The position numbers and the translations under genes were made by a program. The notes under the pieces are model-generated. The model saw only the letters and a list, made by a program, of their open reading frames with translations, ran no database searches and was not told the DNA's origin. Below, piece by piece: positions 1 through 8,354 of a stretch of DNA of 19,079 nt. The DNA is from Firmicutes bacterium UBA5493 (GTDB taxonomy: Bacteria; Bacillota; Limnochordia; Darwinibacteriales; Darwinibacteriaceae): contig DIPH01000043.1 in the NCBI GenBank assembly GCA_002424045.1, forward strand, positions 1 to 19,079. The letters run 5' to 3'. Within the stretch, counting starts at the first letter, position 1; each line of letters starts with the position of its first letter.

Positions 1-77
1 TCCGGAATTGTAACATAGACCCGGCAGCGGTATACCAGCTTCCGGGAACAGGGGTTAATGTAGGAAGGGGAATGACG

Positions 78-353
78 ATGTTTGGTAGTAATCGCTACAT
101 TACAAGGGGCATTAACCAGGAGCTTCCCATGGAGCTAATCATCTTCTTATGGTCTAGGGTTGATGCCTTGAAATTAGAATCTGATGGTGAGACAGACCCA
201 GAGGTGAGAGCTAACCGATTGGTGATCCACCGCACAGAACAACCGGAGTATCTAAGAACTCATGCCATCACAGTCGAAAAGCCCATTACAGAAAAAGTCT
301 ATGTGATTGACTCGGAGGAATACTGCACCATGCTCTTTGCTAGGGAGTATTAG
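78..353 (+). CDS. DUF960 family protein
   Basis: This is a small soluble protein of about 91 residues and unknown function. The N-terminal motif NRYITRGINQELP, followed by an IFLW segment, and the C-terminal VIDSEEYCTMLFAREY match the DUF960 family as I remember it, a short single-domain family of Bacillota. I see no signal peptide or membrane segment. Two in-frame ATGs lie close together at 72 and 78. The purine-rich AGGAAGGGG at 62-70 sits only one base before the first but seven before the second, so I chose 78; starting at 72 adds two residues. The frame stays open upstream to the window edge, but that upstream reading does not look like the family. A likely terminator follows, so the gene is probably a separate unit from the restriction operon. 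The family call is fairly secure; its function is unknown. Confidence 0.75.
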   Translation: MFGSNRYITRGINQELPMELIIFLWSRVDALKLESDGETDPEVRANRLVIHRTEQPEYLRTHAITVEKPITEKVYVIDSEEYCTMLFAREY

Positions 354-364
354 AGATAAAAAGG

Positions 365-400
365 GGGGTAACGGGGTAAAACCGTAGCCTTTCTTTTTTT
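365..400 (+). terminator. Rho-independent terminator after the DUF960 gene
   Basis: GGTAACGG (367-374) and CCGTAGCC (382-389) form an imperfect stem with one A-A mismatch and one G-U pair around a seven-base loop. The sequence TTTCTTTTTTT follows at 390-400. It lies directly after the DUF960 stop and about 110 bases before mod, which separates the two transcription units. Confidence 0.6.
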
Positions 401-508
401 GCACTAGACCGTTTTACAGGCTCCAGGCAGGGTTTTGGCTTGATCTGTCCAATTAATTACAGAAAGTGATTAAGAGTCAATATACAACTACAACGGAGGG
501 ATCGACAC

Positions 509-2479
509 ATGGAAATTGAGAAGATGTCCCTGCAGAGCATGGATCTGGCAGATCAGAATCGGGAGAAACTCAAGCAGTTATTCCCTTCGGTATTTGTTGA
601 AACGCTTAACGATAGGGGAGAACTTATAGAAACGATAGATTTTGATGAGCTAAAGGCGGAGCTAGGCACTTTCAGTGATCTCTTTGATAACCGGCGAGAA
701 CGTTATGGTCTTGACTGGCCAGGCAAAAAGGATGTTCTTAAGATCATTCAGCAGCCCTCTATTGCCACATTAAAACCGTATCGCGATGAGACTGAGTCGG
801 TCAATTTCGATGAAACAGAGAACTTGTTCATTGAGGGTGACAACCTTGAGGTTTTAAAACTCCTACAAAAAGCCTATTATGGCAAAATCAAGATGATCTA
901 TATTGACCCGCCCTATAACACTGGGAATGAATTCATTTACCCCGACAATTACTCCGAGTCGTTGGATACGTACTTGGCTTACGCTGGATTGGCTGATGAT
1001 CAAGGTAGAAAATTTGCCACAAATACGCAGAACGAGGGTCGTTATCACACCAAGTGGCTGAACATGATGTACCCTAGGCTTTATTTGGCGAAAAACCTAC
1101 TTCGGGATGATGGAGTTATCTTCATCTCTATAGACGATAACGAGGTTGTAAACCTAAGAAAACTGTGTGATGAGGTGTTTGGAGAGGAGAATTTTATCGC
1201 TTCTGTGGTATGGCAACGTGCTTATGCTCCAGTTAATCTAAATAAACATTTTTCGCCTAATCATGACTACATTCTTGTTTATGCGAAATTGAAAGAAAGC
1301 TACGACTTAACTAAGTTACCACGTTCCGAGAAGCAAAACTCGGACTACAAAAATATCGATGACGATCCTCGTGGTCCATGGAAGGCTGGGAACCCTTCGG
1401 TAGGGCCTGCTGTGCCACAGAATATTTATGAAGTAACATTGCCTTCAGGGAGGGTTGTTCTCCCTCCTAAGGGACGAAGCTGGCTTTATAGTAAGAAAAG
1501 GTTTGAGGAATTGGTTTTGGACAATCGGATCTATTTTGGTAAGGATGGAGATAGTGTGTGGGCGCCAAAAATGTTCCTTAGTGAGGTTAGCCAAGGTGTT
1601 ACGCCAATGACTCTCTGGCCTTACGCAGAGGTTGGCCATTCGCAAGATGCTACAAAAGCATTGAAGGCCCTATTTGATGACAATAGTTTTTTTGATTACC
1701 CAAAGCCTGTTCAGTTAATGAAGCGAATCATTCATCTCGGTTCAAAAGTTGATTCGGAAGATATTGTTCTCGATTTCTTCGCCGGCTCCGCCACCACAGC
1801 CCATGCTGTCTTGGATCTTAACAAAGAAGATGGTGGGAATCGCAAATTCATCATGGTTCAACTACCAGAACCGTGCGAAGAAAATACAGAGGCCTATCAG
1901 GCAGGTTACAAAACAATCGCCGACATCGGTAAAGAACGTATTCGACGCGTGATTAAGCAGATTGAACAAGAGCAAAAGGAAGCAAGGAACAAGGCTGCTG
2001 GTGCCCTGCCCGGTCTTGGTGAGGAAGTTAGAGAACTTGATCTAGGGTTTAAAGTGTTTAAACTGGACAAGTCTAACTTCAAGATTTGGGATGGCTCGGA
2101 TCCGGATGCCTCGGAGGAAGAACTGGTCAAGCAGCTTCAACTACACATTAACCATATTGATCCTAATTCTAGTCCGGAAGATATTCTCTATGAGCTACTT
2201 TTAAAGGCTGGTTATATGCCATCCGAAAAGGTGACCCAAAGGACCATGGTGGGTAAGACTGTCTACTCCATTGCCGATGGCTCTTTACTCATTTGTCTTG
2301 ACGATGAGATCACGAAAGAACTCATCGGTGAACTAGCCAAGGCTGAACCGAAACAGGTAATCTGTCTGGACCAGAGTTTTAACGGCAATGATCAGCTGAA
2401 AGCGAACGCCATGCACACTTTTGCTGCCCAGAACGAAGGAAAAGATAAAGGGGAGCAAATTGTCTTTAGAACGGTGTAG
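509..2479 (+). CDS. mod: Type III restriction-modification methyltransferase subunit (Mod)
   Basis: This 656-residue DNA adenine methyltransferase is the modification and specificity subunit of a type III system. It transfers a methyl group from S-adenosylmethionine to adenine in an asymmetric target and is needed by Res for recognition. The catalytic motif IV, DPPYNTG, is at about residues 133-139. The SAM-binding motif I, DFFAGSATTAHAV, is at about 422-434. This order, motif IV before motif I, is the beta-class arrangement typical of Mod proteins. The region between the motifs, about 230-400, should be the target recognition domain. The C-terminal quarter is the usual Mod tail. GGAGGG at 495-500, eight bases before the ATG, supports the start. 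The length is usual for the family and no damage is visible. res starts 12 bases after the stop, so the two genes form one operon. The recognition site cannot be read from sequence alone. Confidence 0.95.
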   Translation: MEIEKMSLQSMDLADQNREKLKQLFPSVFVETLNDRGELIETIDFDELKAELGTFSDLFDNRRERYGLDWPGKKDVLKIIQQPSIATLKPYRDETESVNFDETENLFIEGDNLEVLKLLQKAYYGKIKMIYIDPPYNTGNEFIYPDNYSESLDTYLAYAGLADDQGRKFATNTQNEGRYHTKWLNMMYPRLYLAKNLLRDDGVIFISIDDNEVVNLRKLCDEVFGEENFIASVVWQRAYAPVNLNKHFSPNHDYILVYAKLKESYDLTKLPRSEKQNSDYKNIDDDPRGPWKAGNPSVGPAVPQNIYEVTLPSGRVVLPPKGRSWLYSKKRFEELVLDNRIYFGKDGDSVWAPKMFLSEVSQGVTPMTLWPYAEVGHSQDATKALKALFDDNSFFDYPKPVQLMKRIIHLGSKVDSEDIVLDFFAGSATTAHAVLDLNKEDGGNRKFIMVQLPEPCEENTEAYQAGYKTIADIGKERIRRVIKQIEQEQKEARNKAAGALPGLGEEVRELDLGFKVFKLDKSNFKIWDGSDPDASEEELVKQLQLHINHIDPNSSPEDILYELLLKAGYMPSEKVTQRTMVGKTVYSIADGSLLICLDDEITKELIGELAKAEPKQVICLDQSFNGNDQLKANAMHTFAAQNEGKDKGEQIVFRTV

Positions 2480-2485
2480 GGGGGG
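2479..2485 (+). repeat. G7 tract spanning the mod stop and the res ribosome binding site
   Basis: Seven consecutive G residues run from the last base of the mod TAG stop into the Shine-Dalgarno region of res. The res TTG start is at 2492, six bases after the tract. The tract therefore serves as the binding site, and any slippage in it would change the spacing to the start rather than a reading frame. Confidence 0.6.
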
Positions 2486-2491
2486 ATCGGG

Positions 2492-3490
2492 TTGAAACCT
2501 AAACTAAAACTGAAATTTGACGCAACGCTGGACTTTCAATTGGATGCACTTGCGGCTATTACCGATCTCTTTGAAGGTATGCCTTACGACGAACAAGGTG
2601 GAGAGATTTCGCTCGCAAATGGTGCTTTGGCACTGACCGAGCTAGGCCTTGCCAACAATCTAAGCCTTGATGCTGATTTGTTACTAGAAAATCTCCATGC
2701 CATTCAAGAACGCAATAATGTACCTAAATCTGATAGTCTTTTGGAGTATCAAGGTGGTTATGACTTTCCCAACTTCTCCATTGAGATGGAAACAGGTACT
2801 GGTAAGACCTACGTCTACCTACGCTCTATCTTCGAGCTTAACCAGAAATACGGGCTCAAGAAGTTCATCATTGTGGTCCCCTCCATCGCTATTCGAGAGG
2901 GTGTGTTATCCTCCATTAAACTAATGCGGGACCATTTTATGGCCCTTTACAACAATGTCCCCTTTGATTACTTCGTCTATGATTCTAAGGATTTATCAAA
3001 GGTAAGGCAGTTTGCCACCAACAATGAGATTCAAATTATGATCATTAACATTCAGGCCTTTCAGCGTGACGTAGGTGATGTTCAGGACTATGCCAAGCTC
3101 AGCCCAGAAGAAGAGAAGAAATTGAACATCATCCACCGAGAACAGGATAGAATGTCCGGTAGAAGGCCCATTGAATTTATTCAGGCCACTAAGCCCATTT
3201 TAATCATTGATGAACCCCAAAGTGTAGATACTACCCCCAAGGCCAAGAGGGTCATTAGCACTTTGAATCCCTTGACAGCATTTCGCTATTCTGCCACCCA
3301 TGTGGAGCCTTACAACATCCTGTATAGTCTAGACCCCATTCGGGCCTATGATCTTAAGCTGGTTAAGCAAATTGAGGTGGCTTCCATTCGGGCAGAGGAG
3401 AACTTCAATGAGAATTTCATCAGAATTGATAGCATTGGCTACGCTAAAGGAGCTAAAACCCCCCCACGCGAAAGCGACCATTCATGTTGA
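2492..3490 (+). CDS. res: Type III restriction endonuclease Res, N-terminal part (frame-interrupted)
   Basis: This is the first half of the Res subunit, the ATP-dependent translocating nuclease of a type III system. The frame begins at TTG 2492 behind a G-rich binding site. Walker A is seen as METGTGKTYV, with TGTGKT at about residues 101-106. The Walker B/DEAD-like motif is DEPQ at about 240-243, and helicase motif III is SAT at about 267-269. Clear Res similarity ends near residue 322 at GYAKGAKT. After that the frame reads a short foreign tail and stops at 3490. The break lies in a run of seven C residues at 3459-3465. Removing one C joins this frame to the downstream one and gives a continuous protein of 995 residues, the normal size for Res. 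As it stands the product has half a helicase motor and no nuclease, so it should be inactive. Confidence 0.9.
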   Translation: MKPKLKLKFDATLDFQLDALAAITDLFEGMPYDEQGGEISLANGALALTELGLANNLSLDADLLLENLHAIQERNNVPKSDSLLEYQGGYDFPNFSIEMETGTGKTYVYLRSIFELNQKYGLKKFIIVVPSIAIREGVLSSIKLMRDHFMALYNNVPFDYFVYDSKDLSKVRQFATNNEIQIMIINIQAFQRDVGDVQDYAKLSPEEEKKLNIIHREQDRMSGRRPIEFIQATKPILIIDEPQSVDTTPKAKRVISTLNPLTAFRYSATHVEPYNILYSLDPIRAYDLKLVKQIEVASIRAEENFNENFIRIDSIGYAKGAKTPPRESDHSC

Positions 3491-5480
3491 TACACCGAAC
3501 GGGCCTAGAGAAAAGAGTGTTATCCTTAAACACGGTACAGATCTAAGCGCATTAACTAGTCGCTCCGGCTATGATAGCTATATTGTGACAAATGTCTGTG
3601 CGGAACCTGGGTTAGAACAAGTTGAATTCGCAAACGGTAAGTTCTTGAAAGTAGCTGCCGAAGAGGGCGGCATGGCCGATGAGATTATGAAGGTTCAGAT
3701 CCGACAGACTATCGAAGAACACCTCAAGAAAGAAAAGGTTCTTAAAGACCGTGGTATCAAAGTACTCTCTCTCTTTTTTGTTGATAGGGTGGCCCATTAT
3801 CGCTGGTATGATGAAGAAGGTAACCCACAAAACGGAAAAATCGCGACTTGGTTCGAAGAGAGCTTTTTAGAGCTTGCGCAGCATCCCAATTACAAGGGAT
3901 TACTACCCTACGACGTATCAGAACTTCACGATGGCTATTTTTCCGAAGACAAGAAACGTGGTAAAGTCGTTGGTCTAAAGGATACCAGTGGCAAGACACT
4001 GGCCGATCAAGATGCTTACAAGCTGATCATGCAGGATAAGGAGACGCTTCTATCCCCCAGCACACCATTGCGTTTCATTTTTAGTCATTCAGCCCTAAGG
4101 GAAGGTTGGGACAACCCGAATGTCTTTCAAATCTGTTCTTTAAGGGAAATGGGTACAGAAAAAGAACGTAGACAGACAATTGGTCGTGGCCTACGTTTGC
4201 CGGTTGGCTCTGATGGAGAAAGAATCTATGATGAGAGTATTAACAGGCTTACCGTGATTGCCAGTGAATCATTTGAAGAATATGCCAAGGGCCTACAGTC
4301 AGAGATGGAAGCAGATATCGGTGGCGGATTCAAGTTCGGGCGTATTCCGAAAATCGCCTTTGCTAGACTTCTTGATGAAAAAACAGATCAGCCCATTGGG
4401 CAAGAACGATCGGAATGGATCTGGAATGCACTTAAGGTAGAGGGTTACCTAGACGACGAAGGAAACATTACCCCGAAGTTTACACCAGAAACAGCGGGGT
4501 TTGAGCTGCAATTACCTGAAGAGATGGTTCCTCTCCGTTTTGGCATTACCGATGAGATGAAGAGATTTATATTCAAAAACCGTGTGGTGAACTCAAGGGA
4601 GCGTAGAACGCTAAAGTTCAACAAACGGATCGAGCTGAATGAAGAGTTCAAGATCCTTTGGGAGCAAATCAACAAGAAAACGCGCTATTCTGTGGAGTTT
4701 GAGACGGAAGATTTGATTCAAAGAGCCGTGGACAAGATCCATAAGATGGAGAAAATAAGACCCGTTCGGATTTTTGTCGACAAAGCTGACTTGGATATCA
4801 CTGAAGCAGGTGTGGAACAAGGACGGGTGAGTGATAGCCGTACCATTCATGTTAAGCCCCATAGTAGTCTACCGGACATTTTGGCTTACTTACAACGTGA
4901 AACAGAGTTAACTCGCTGGACCCTGGTGGAGATCCTCAAACGGTCGGGGCGGCTACAAGAGTTCGGCCTGAATCCCCAGACCTTCATGACCGATACCGCT
5001 AAGTTGATCAATCGGGCTCTCCGTGAGTTAGTGGTAGATGGAATCAAGTACGAACAGATAGACGGAGAGTGCTACGAGATGAGATTATTCGAGGAACACG
5101 AGATCGAGACCTACCTTTCTAAGTTGTACGAGGTTCAATACAATTACGATGCCACCCCTTATGACTATGTACCCTATGATTCCGATGTAGAGCTTCATAT
5201 TGCCGAGGGTCTTGACGCTGACGAGAAAGTGAAGTTTTTCTGTAAACTCCCGAACTGGTTTGTGGTGCCAACCCCTTTAGGTGATTACAACCCTGATTGG
5301 GCAGTGGTTACCGAAGATGATGCTAAGCTTTACTTGGTACGTGAAACCAAGGACACTCGCTATAGAGATGAACGGAGAGAATCTGAGAACAAGAAGATTG
5401 ATTGTGGCAGGGCCCACTTTGAGGCCCTTGGAGTTAACTTTGACGTTGCTACCGGGATCCATGAGGTACTTTCGAAGTAA
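3456..5480 (+). CDS. res: Type III restriction endonuclease Res, C-terminal part (in a +1 frame)
   Basis: This is the second half of Res, carrying the second helicase domain and the nuclease domain. Helicase motif VI, QTIGRGLRLP, begins at about base 4173. The PD-(D/E)xK nuclease core is seen as PDW (5292-5300) and ETK (5343-5351), so both ATPase and cleavage elements survive. The frame opens upstream at an ATG at 3348, but residues before about 3456 are unlike the family and overlap the first part in another frame, so that ATG is probably not a genuine start. Homology begins just at the C7 run, which points to a single-base insertion. Apart from that break the sequence is clean, with no other stop or shift over about 2 kb, so the lesion is recent, reversible or an assembly error. 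The last codons lie about 110 bases before a transposon-remnant region. Confidence 0.9.
   Translation, partial: KPPHAKATIHVDTPNGPREKSVILKHGTDLSALTSRSGYDSYIVTNVCAEPGLEQVEFANGKFLKVAAEEGGMADEIMKVQIRQTIEEHLKKEKVLKDRGIKVLSLFFVDRVAHYRWYDEEGNPQNGKIATWFEESFLELAQHPNYKGLLPYDVSELHDGYFSEDKKRGKVVGLKDTSGKTLADQDAYKLIMQDKETLLSPSTPLRFIFSHSALREGWDNPNVFQICSLREMGTEKERRQTIGRGLRLPVGSDGERIYDESINRLTVIASESFEEYAKGLQSEMEADIGGGFKFGRIPKIAFARLLDEKTDQPIGQERSEWIWNALKVEGYLDDEGNITPKFTPETAGFELQLPEEMVPLRFGITDEMKRFIFKNRVVNSRERRTLKFNKRIELNEEFKILWEQINKKTRYSVEFETEDLIQRAVDKIHKMEKIRPVRIFVDKADLDITEAGVEQGRVSDSRTIHVKPHSSLPDILAYLQRETELTRWTLVEILKRSGRLQEFGLNPQTFMTDTAKLINRALRELVVDGIKYEQIDGECYEMRLFEEHEIETYLSKLYEVQYNYDATPYDYVPYDSDVELHIAEGLDADEKVKFFCKLPNWFVVPTPLGDYNPDWAVVTEDDAKLYLVRETKDTRYRDERRESENKKIDCGRAHFEALGVNFDVATGIHEVLSK
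3459..3465 (+). repeat. C7 homopolymer at the res frame break
   Basis: The sequence AAAACCCCCCC (3455-3465) sits exactly where Res similarity passes from one frame to the next. With seven C residues the frame runs to a stop at 3490. With six or nine C residues it would read through the whole gene. Short homopolymers of this kind are both classic phase-variation switches and classic sites of sequencing error. Confidence 0.8.
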
Positions 5481-5646
5481 AAGTTGGGTAAATTGCCGGA
5501 ACGGGGGATGAACGAAAAATTAGGGCTGACTGCAAAACCACGATCCTTGCTTACTGAAAAAACGTATCGATCGCAGGGAACTGGGCGAAGTGAGTCATTC
5601 CCACTTTGACGGACACCAGATCGTGATCGTATTAAATCACGAGAGG

Positions 5647-5932
5647 ATGTCGATTGTGGGTAAAACAAGTAACAGGTACGATGATGTGTTCAAGTCCCAT
5701 GCTGTCAGCATGGTGGTAGAGAAAGGGCGACCCATAGGCGCAGTTGCCAAGGATCTAGATGTTTCCGAGCCAGCCTTTAGAAGATGGGTGAAGTTAAGCT
5801 ACGAGCCAGAGGATTCGCCAACGATTTGCTGAACTTGAAGCTCAAAACAAGTAACTCAAGAAAGAGCTTTCGGATGCAAAGGATACTGTTGAAGTGCTTA
5901 AAAAGTCCGTAGCCATTTTCATAAGACCATAG
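5647..5932 (+). pseudogene. Decayed IS3-family transposase OrfA
   Basis: The first part, from ATG 5647, reads as a helix-turn-helix of the IS3/IS911 OrfA type: NRYDDVFKSHAVSMVVEKG, then VAKDLDVSEPAFRRWVK. This frame meets a stop at 5830-5832. The typical leucine-rich tail continues in the next frame as RFAELEAQNK, an in-frame TAA at 5852-5854, then LKKELSDAKDTVEVLKK and SVAIF, ending at TAG 5930-5932. One frameshift near 5810-5822 and one nonsense change are therefore present. I do not recognise an OrfB catalytic half downstream, and I found no terminal inverted repeats by eye. An ATG at 5590 opens the frame earlier but adds unfamiliar residues. This is an old, inactive element and marks the edge of the restriction operon as an insertion-prone site. 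Confidence 0.75.
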
Positions 5933-6320
5933 AAGCAGCCAGCAACGGCCTTGATTCGTTCCAGTCTCGGCGTACTATGCTGCAGAAAGAAACCCCAGGA
6001 GGCCACACAAGTGCCTGTAAGAACAGAGCTAATCGTTATGGCCACTGCCCATTCCCATGTCTATCTCTCCCTAATGCTTCTTCGCTGGGATTCAACATTC
6101 GCCATGTGACAGAAAAGTCCCTGCACGACTTCGGTAACGACAGAAAGCCCTACCTTGCTGTCGCCAGAAGCCGCGAACGGGGTCCGAGAAACTCACAACT
6201 CTAGAAGGATTATCACGCAAAAACGTAGAATGCTCACCCGTTAGCCAAGCTTTTACAATTATTGTCATTAGGTTATGTCTGTGTCACCACGTCCGACGCA
6301 TACAGAGGGAGAGGATTACC
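5933..6320. other. Gene-free stretch between the IS remnant and the hydrolase pair
   Basis: I see no convincing gene in these 388 bases. Short open frames exist, for example 5977-6204, but their translations resemble no family and have no ribosome binding site. Part of the stretch may be the remains of the IS3 orfB. A weak promoter-like pair, TTTACA near 6251 and TATGTC 16 bases later, could serve the hydrolase genes, but the -10 match is poor. Confidence 0.4.
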
Positions 6321-6323
6321 ACG
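6305..6323 (+). promoter_or_regulatory. Ribosome binding site positioned on an ACG codon
   Basis: GAGGGAGAGG at 6305-6314 is followed by ATTACC and then ACG at 6321. The downstream paralogue has the same layout, a GAGAGGGGGAGAA-like element just before a proper ATG at 8355. ACG differs from ATG by one transition. The nearest usual start, TTG 6342, is 27 bases from this site and would cut off the basic part of the signal peptide. Confidence 0.55.
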
Positions 6324-6341
6324 AAAAGGCGCTTCTATGTT

Positions 6342-8303
6342 TTGACTATTTTGATGATCCTAGCTCAGTTGCTCACAGCAACTCCTAGGACCTTCGCAGA
6401 CGGCGAAATCTTGTACGGTGAAGCCATTACCACAGCACGCCTGGAGATTTGGAAAGCTTTGTCGAATGGGGCATCTGCAGCTACCGTCGCTATCATGGAC
6501 GACAACACGATTGTATACTCTGAGGGTTTCGGAATGCGAAACAGAGAAGAGTCCATCGGCGTTGACACGAGTACCCAATTCAACATCGGATCCATCAGCA
6601 AGGTGTTCACCGCATTAGGGGTACTACTTCTATGTGATGACGGTCGGGTGGAGCTTGATAAGCCAGTCACTACTTACTTGCCCGAGTTTTCAATGGAGGA
6701 TTCGCGGTACAAGGAGATTACGGTGCGAATGCTGCTTAACCATTCTTCCGGGATCGCGGGTACTCGCATGAGTACAGGATTTGGTACACAGAAAAACAGT
6801 AGCTACGTTAAGGAGACCTTAGAGGAGCTGGCAAAAGGGAACCTAAAACACAACCCCGGTGAGGTCAGCGTCTACTGTAATGACGGATTCACTGTAGCTC
6901 AAGCTCTCATTGAAAAGATATCAGGGATTAGTTACGCCGATTTTTTAAGAACGCGAGTGTTCGCGCCGGTCGGCATGACGAATTCCAGTTGCTATTTCTT
7001 TGATGACAACCCGAACATTGCTTACCAGTACGACCCCGCAACCGGTAGGGTGTTACCAAAAGAATACGTCAACATTATGGGATCCGGCGGGATATCTTCT
7101 ACTGCAGAAGATCTATGTCGCTTCTCGCAGACGTTGTGGGCAAACCCTCTGCTCGAAGGGGCAACCCTAGAAGAGTTCATGCTGCCGCAGTATGGTCCGC
7201 TGACAGTTCCCGGCGGTGTACCATTTTATCGCTACGGGCTGGGCTGGGACAGTGTAGAATTGGAGGAGTTCGTAGAGCAAGGCGTCAAGGTTTTGGCGAA
7301 ATCCGGCGGAACCATACAGTTCAACTCGGAGCTCTATGTAGCGCCCGATGAAAAGTTGTCGGTAGCCCTAGTTTTTGCCGGTCCTGCAGACCCTGCCACC
7401 ATCTGCACAAGAATCCTGCAAGCAGTGATGGAAAGCAAAGGCATTCTTGAGAAGGCAGAATCGCAGGGAAAACCAACGCCCAAGGCGACGGATATGCCCC
7501 GGGAACTACTAAGCTACGCAGGCTATTATGGCAACTACCAAGGCCTGATCAAAGTGGAATTCGACATCGGCACCAACGCCATGAAGTACTTTAAGTATGA
7601 CAATGGCGCATTTGTTCTTGCTGCCCAATTCCCCTATCTGGAAGATGGCTTCCATCTAGACGGGGTACAGAGACTTACCTTTGAGGAGGACGCAGGTGGA
7701 ACGAGATTTATCGTAGTTCACGTGGGCAATTCTATAGGGGAAGTAGTATTCGCCCAAGAGATCCCACAGGGGAATTCGGCCCTAGCTGGCAGCGCATTTG
7801 AAGATAAGGTTTGGCTTCCTCGCAATCTCACATCCTTCGAATTTGTCCCATTCGTGATGACTTCTGGGACTTTGCCGGAGCTACCCGGCTATATCCACCT
7901 GGATAATGTGCCCTATGCCCTAGTTGACGAATACTCAGCGGCTATGGCCCTCTCGCACGCAAGAGATCTCGTTGAACCGGTGATAACTGAACGCGATGGA
8001 GAGCTGTGGCTCGAAGCCGGTGGTCATTTATTTTCCGATGCTTCAAAGATCATACCGTTTGATCCCTATGAAGAGGTTTTCATCGGAACCGATGGTTATA
8101 ATGAATGGCGCCTGGTGGAAACAGACCATGTGTTAAATACCAAGATCCCTATCGGAGGAAGGCTACTGGTGTTTTCGTCCATGGGCGAGCTTGCCTACGA
8201 TAGCTTGACTAAAGGCGAGAAGGCGGTCTATGTGGAGGGCGGAAGCCATGTGGGTTTTATCGGTGAATCAGGCAGCGTATTCGTTCCTACACACAGGCCA
8301 TAA
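6342..8303 (+). CDS. Exported serine hydrolase, beta-lactamase/PBP-like (class C fold), copy 1
   Basis: This protein of about 653 residues belongs to the serine beta-lactamase-like family (class C beta-lactamases, D-aminopeptidases, esterases, PBP-like proteins). From the TTG at 6342, the nucleophile motif SISK is at residues 84-87, the YxN motif appears as YCN at 178-180, and the third motif as KSGG at 320-323. The catalytic domain covers about 30-360. The remaining 290 residues, beginning near LLSYAGYYG, form a C-terminal region shared with the next gene. The N-terminus is a signal peptide, but its basic KRR lies upstream of the TTG, in codons read from 6324. The binding site GAGGGAGAGG (6305-6314) is six bases before an ACG at 6321, so translation probably begins, or once began, there. 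The exact substrate is unknown; a role in peptidoglycan or peptide hydrolysis at the cell surface is inference. Confidence 0.88.
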   Translation: MTILMILAQLLTATPRTFADGEILYGEAITTARLEIWKALSNGASAATVAIMDDNTIVYSEGFGMRNREESIGVDTSTQFNIGSISKVFTALGVLLLCDDGRVELDKPVTTYLPEFSMEDSRYKEITVRMLLNHSSGIAGTRMSTGFGTQKNSSYVKETLEELAKGNLKHNPGEVSVYCNDGFTVAQALIEKISGISYADFLRTRVFAPVGMTNSSCYFFDDNPNIAYQYDPATGRVLPKEYVNIMGSGGISSTAEDLCRFSQTLWANPLLEGATLEEFMLPQYGPLTVPGGVPFYRYGLGWDSVELEEFVEQGVKVLAKSGGTIQFNSELYVAPDEKLSVALVFAGPADPATICTRILQAVMESKGILEKAESQGKPTPKATDMPRELLSYAGYYGNYQGLIKVEFDIGTNAMKYFKYDNGAFVLAAQFPYLEDGFHLDGVQRLTFEEDAGGTRFIVVHVGNSIGEVVFAQEIPQGNSALAGSAFEDKVWLPRNLTSFEFVPFVMTSGTLPELPGYIHLDNVPYALVDEYSAAMALSHARDLVEPVITERDGELWLEAGGHLFSDASKIIPFDPYEEVFIGTDGYNEWRLVETDHVLNTKIPIGGRLLVFSSMGELAYDSLTKGEKAVYVEGGSHVGFIGESGSVFVPTHRP

Positions 8304-8304
8304 C

Positions 8305-8323
8305 CCTAATCTATAACATTAGG
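8305..8323 (+). other. Short perfect inverted repeat between the two hydrolase genes
   Basis: CCTAAT (8305-8310) and ATTAGG (8318-8323) form a six-base stem with a seven-base loop just after the stop of the first hydrolase. No T-run follows, so I do not call a terminator; it could be an RNA processing or stability hairpin. Confidence 0.35.
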
Positions 8324-8354
8324 CCGTCTGAACTCGTGGAGAGGGGGAGAACCT

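Noticed and set aside
3348..3490. Programmed ribosomal frameshift joining the two res parts
   Set aside because: A +1 shift would be needed, and C7 is not a typical +1 site with a slow codon or stop in the zero frame. The stop is 25 bases further on. Res proteins are not known to use frameshifting. Phase variation or error is simpler.
6042..6048. GCCACTG word, as in cobalamin riboswitch B12 boxes
   Set aside because: No other riboswitch elements surround it, and seven bases occur by chance.
5977..6204. 75-residue open frame downstream of the IS remnant
   Set aside because: The translation resembles no IS3 OrfB or other family and there is no ribosome binding site.
6251..6278. Promoter TTTACA with TATGTC before the hydrolase pair
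   Set aside because: The -10 matches only half of the consensus; not strong enough for a separate feature.
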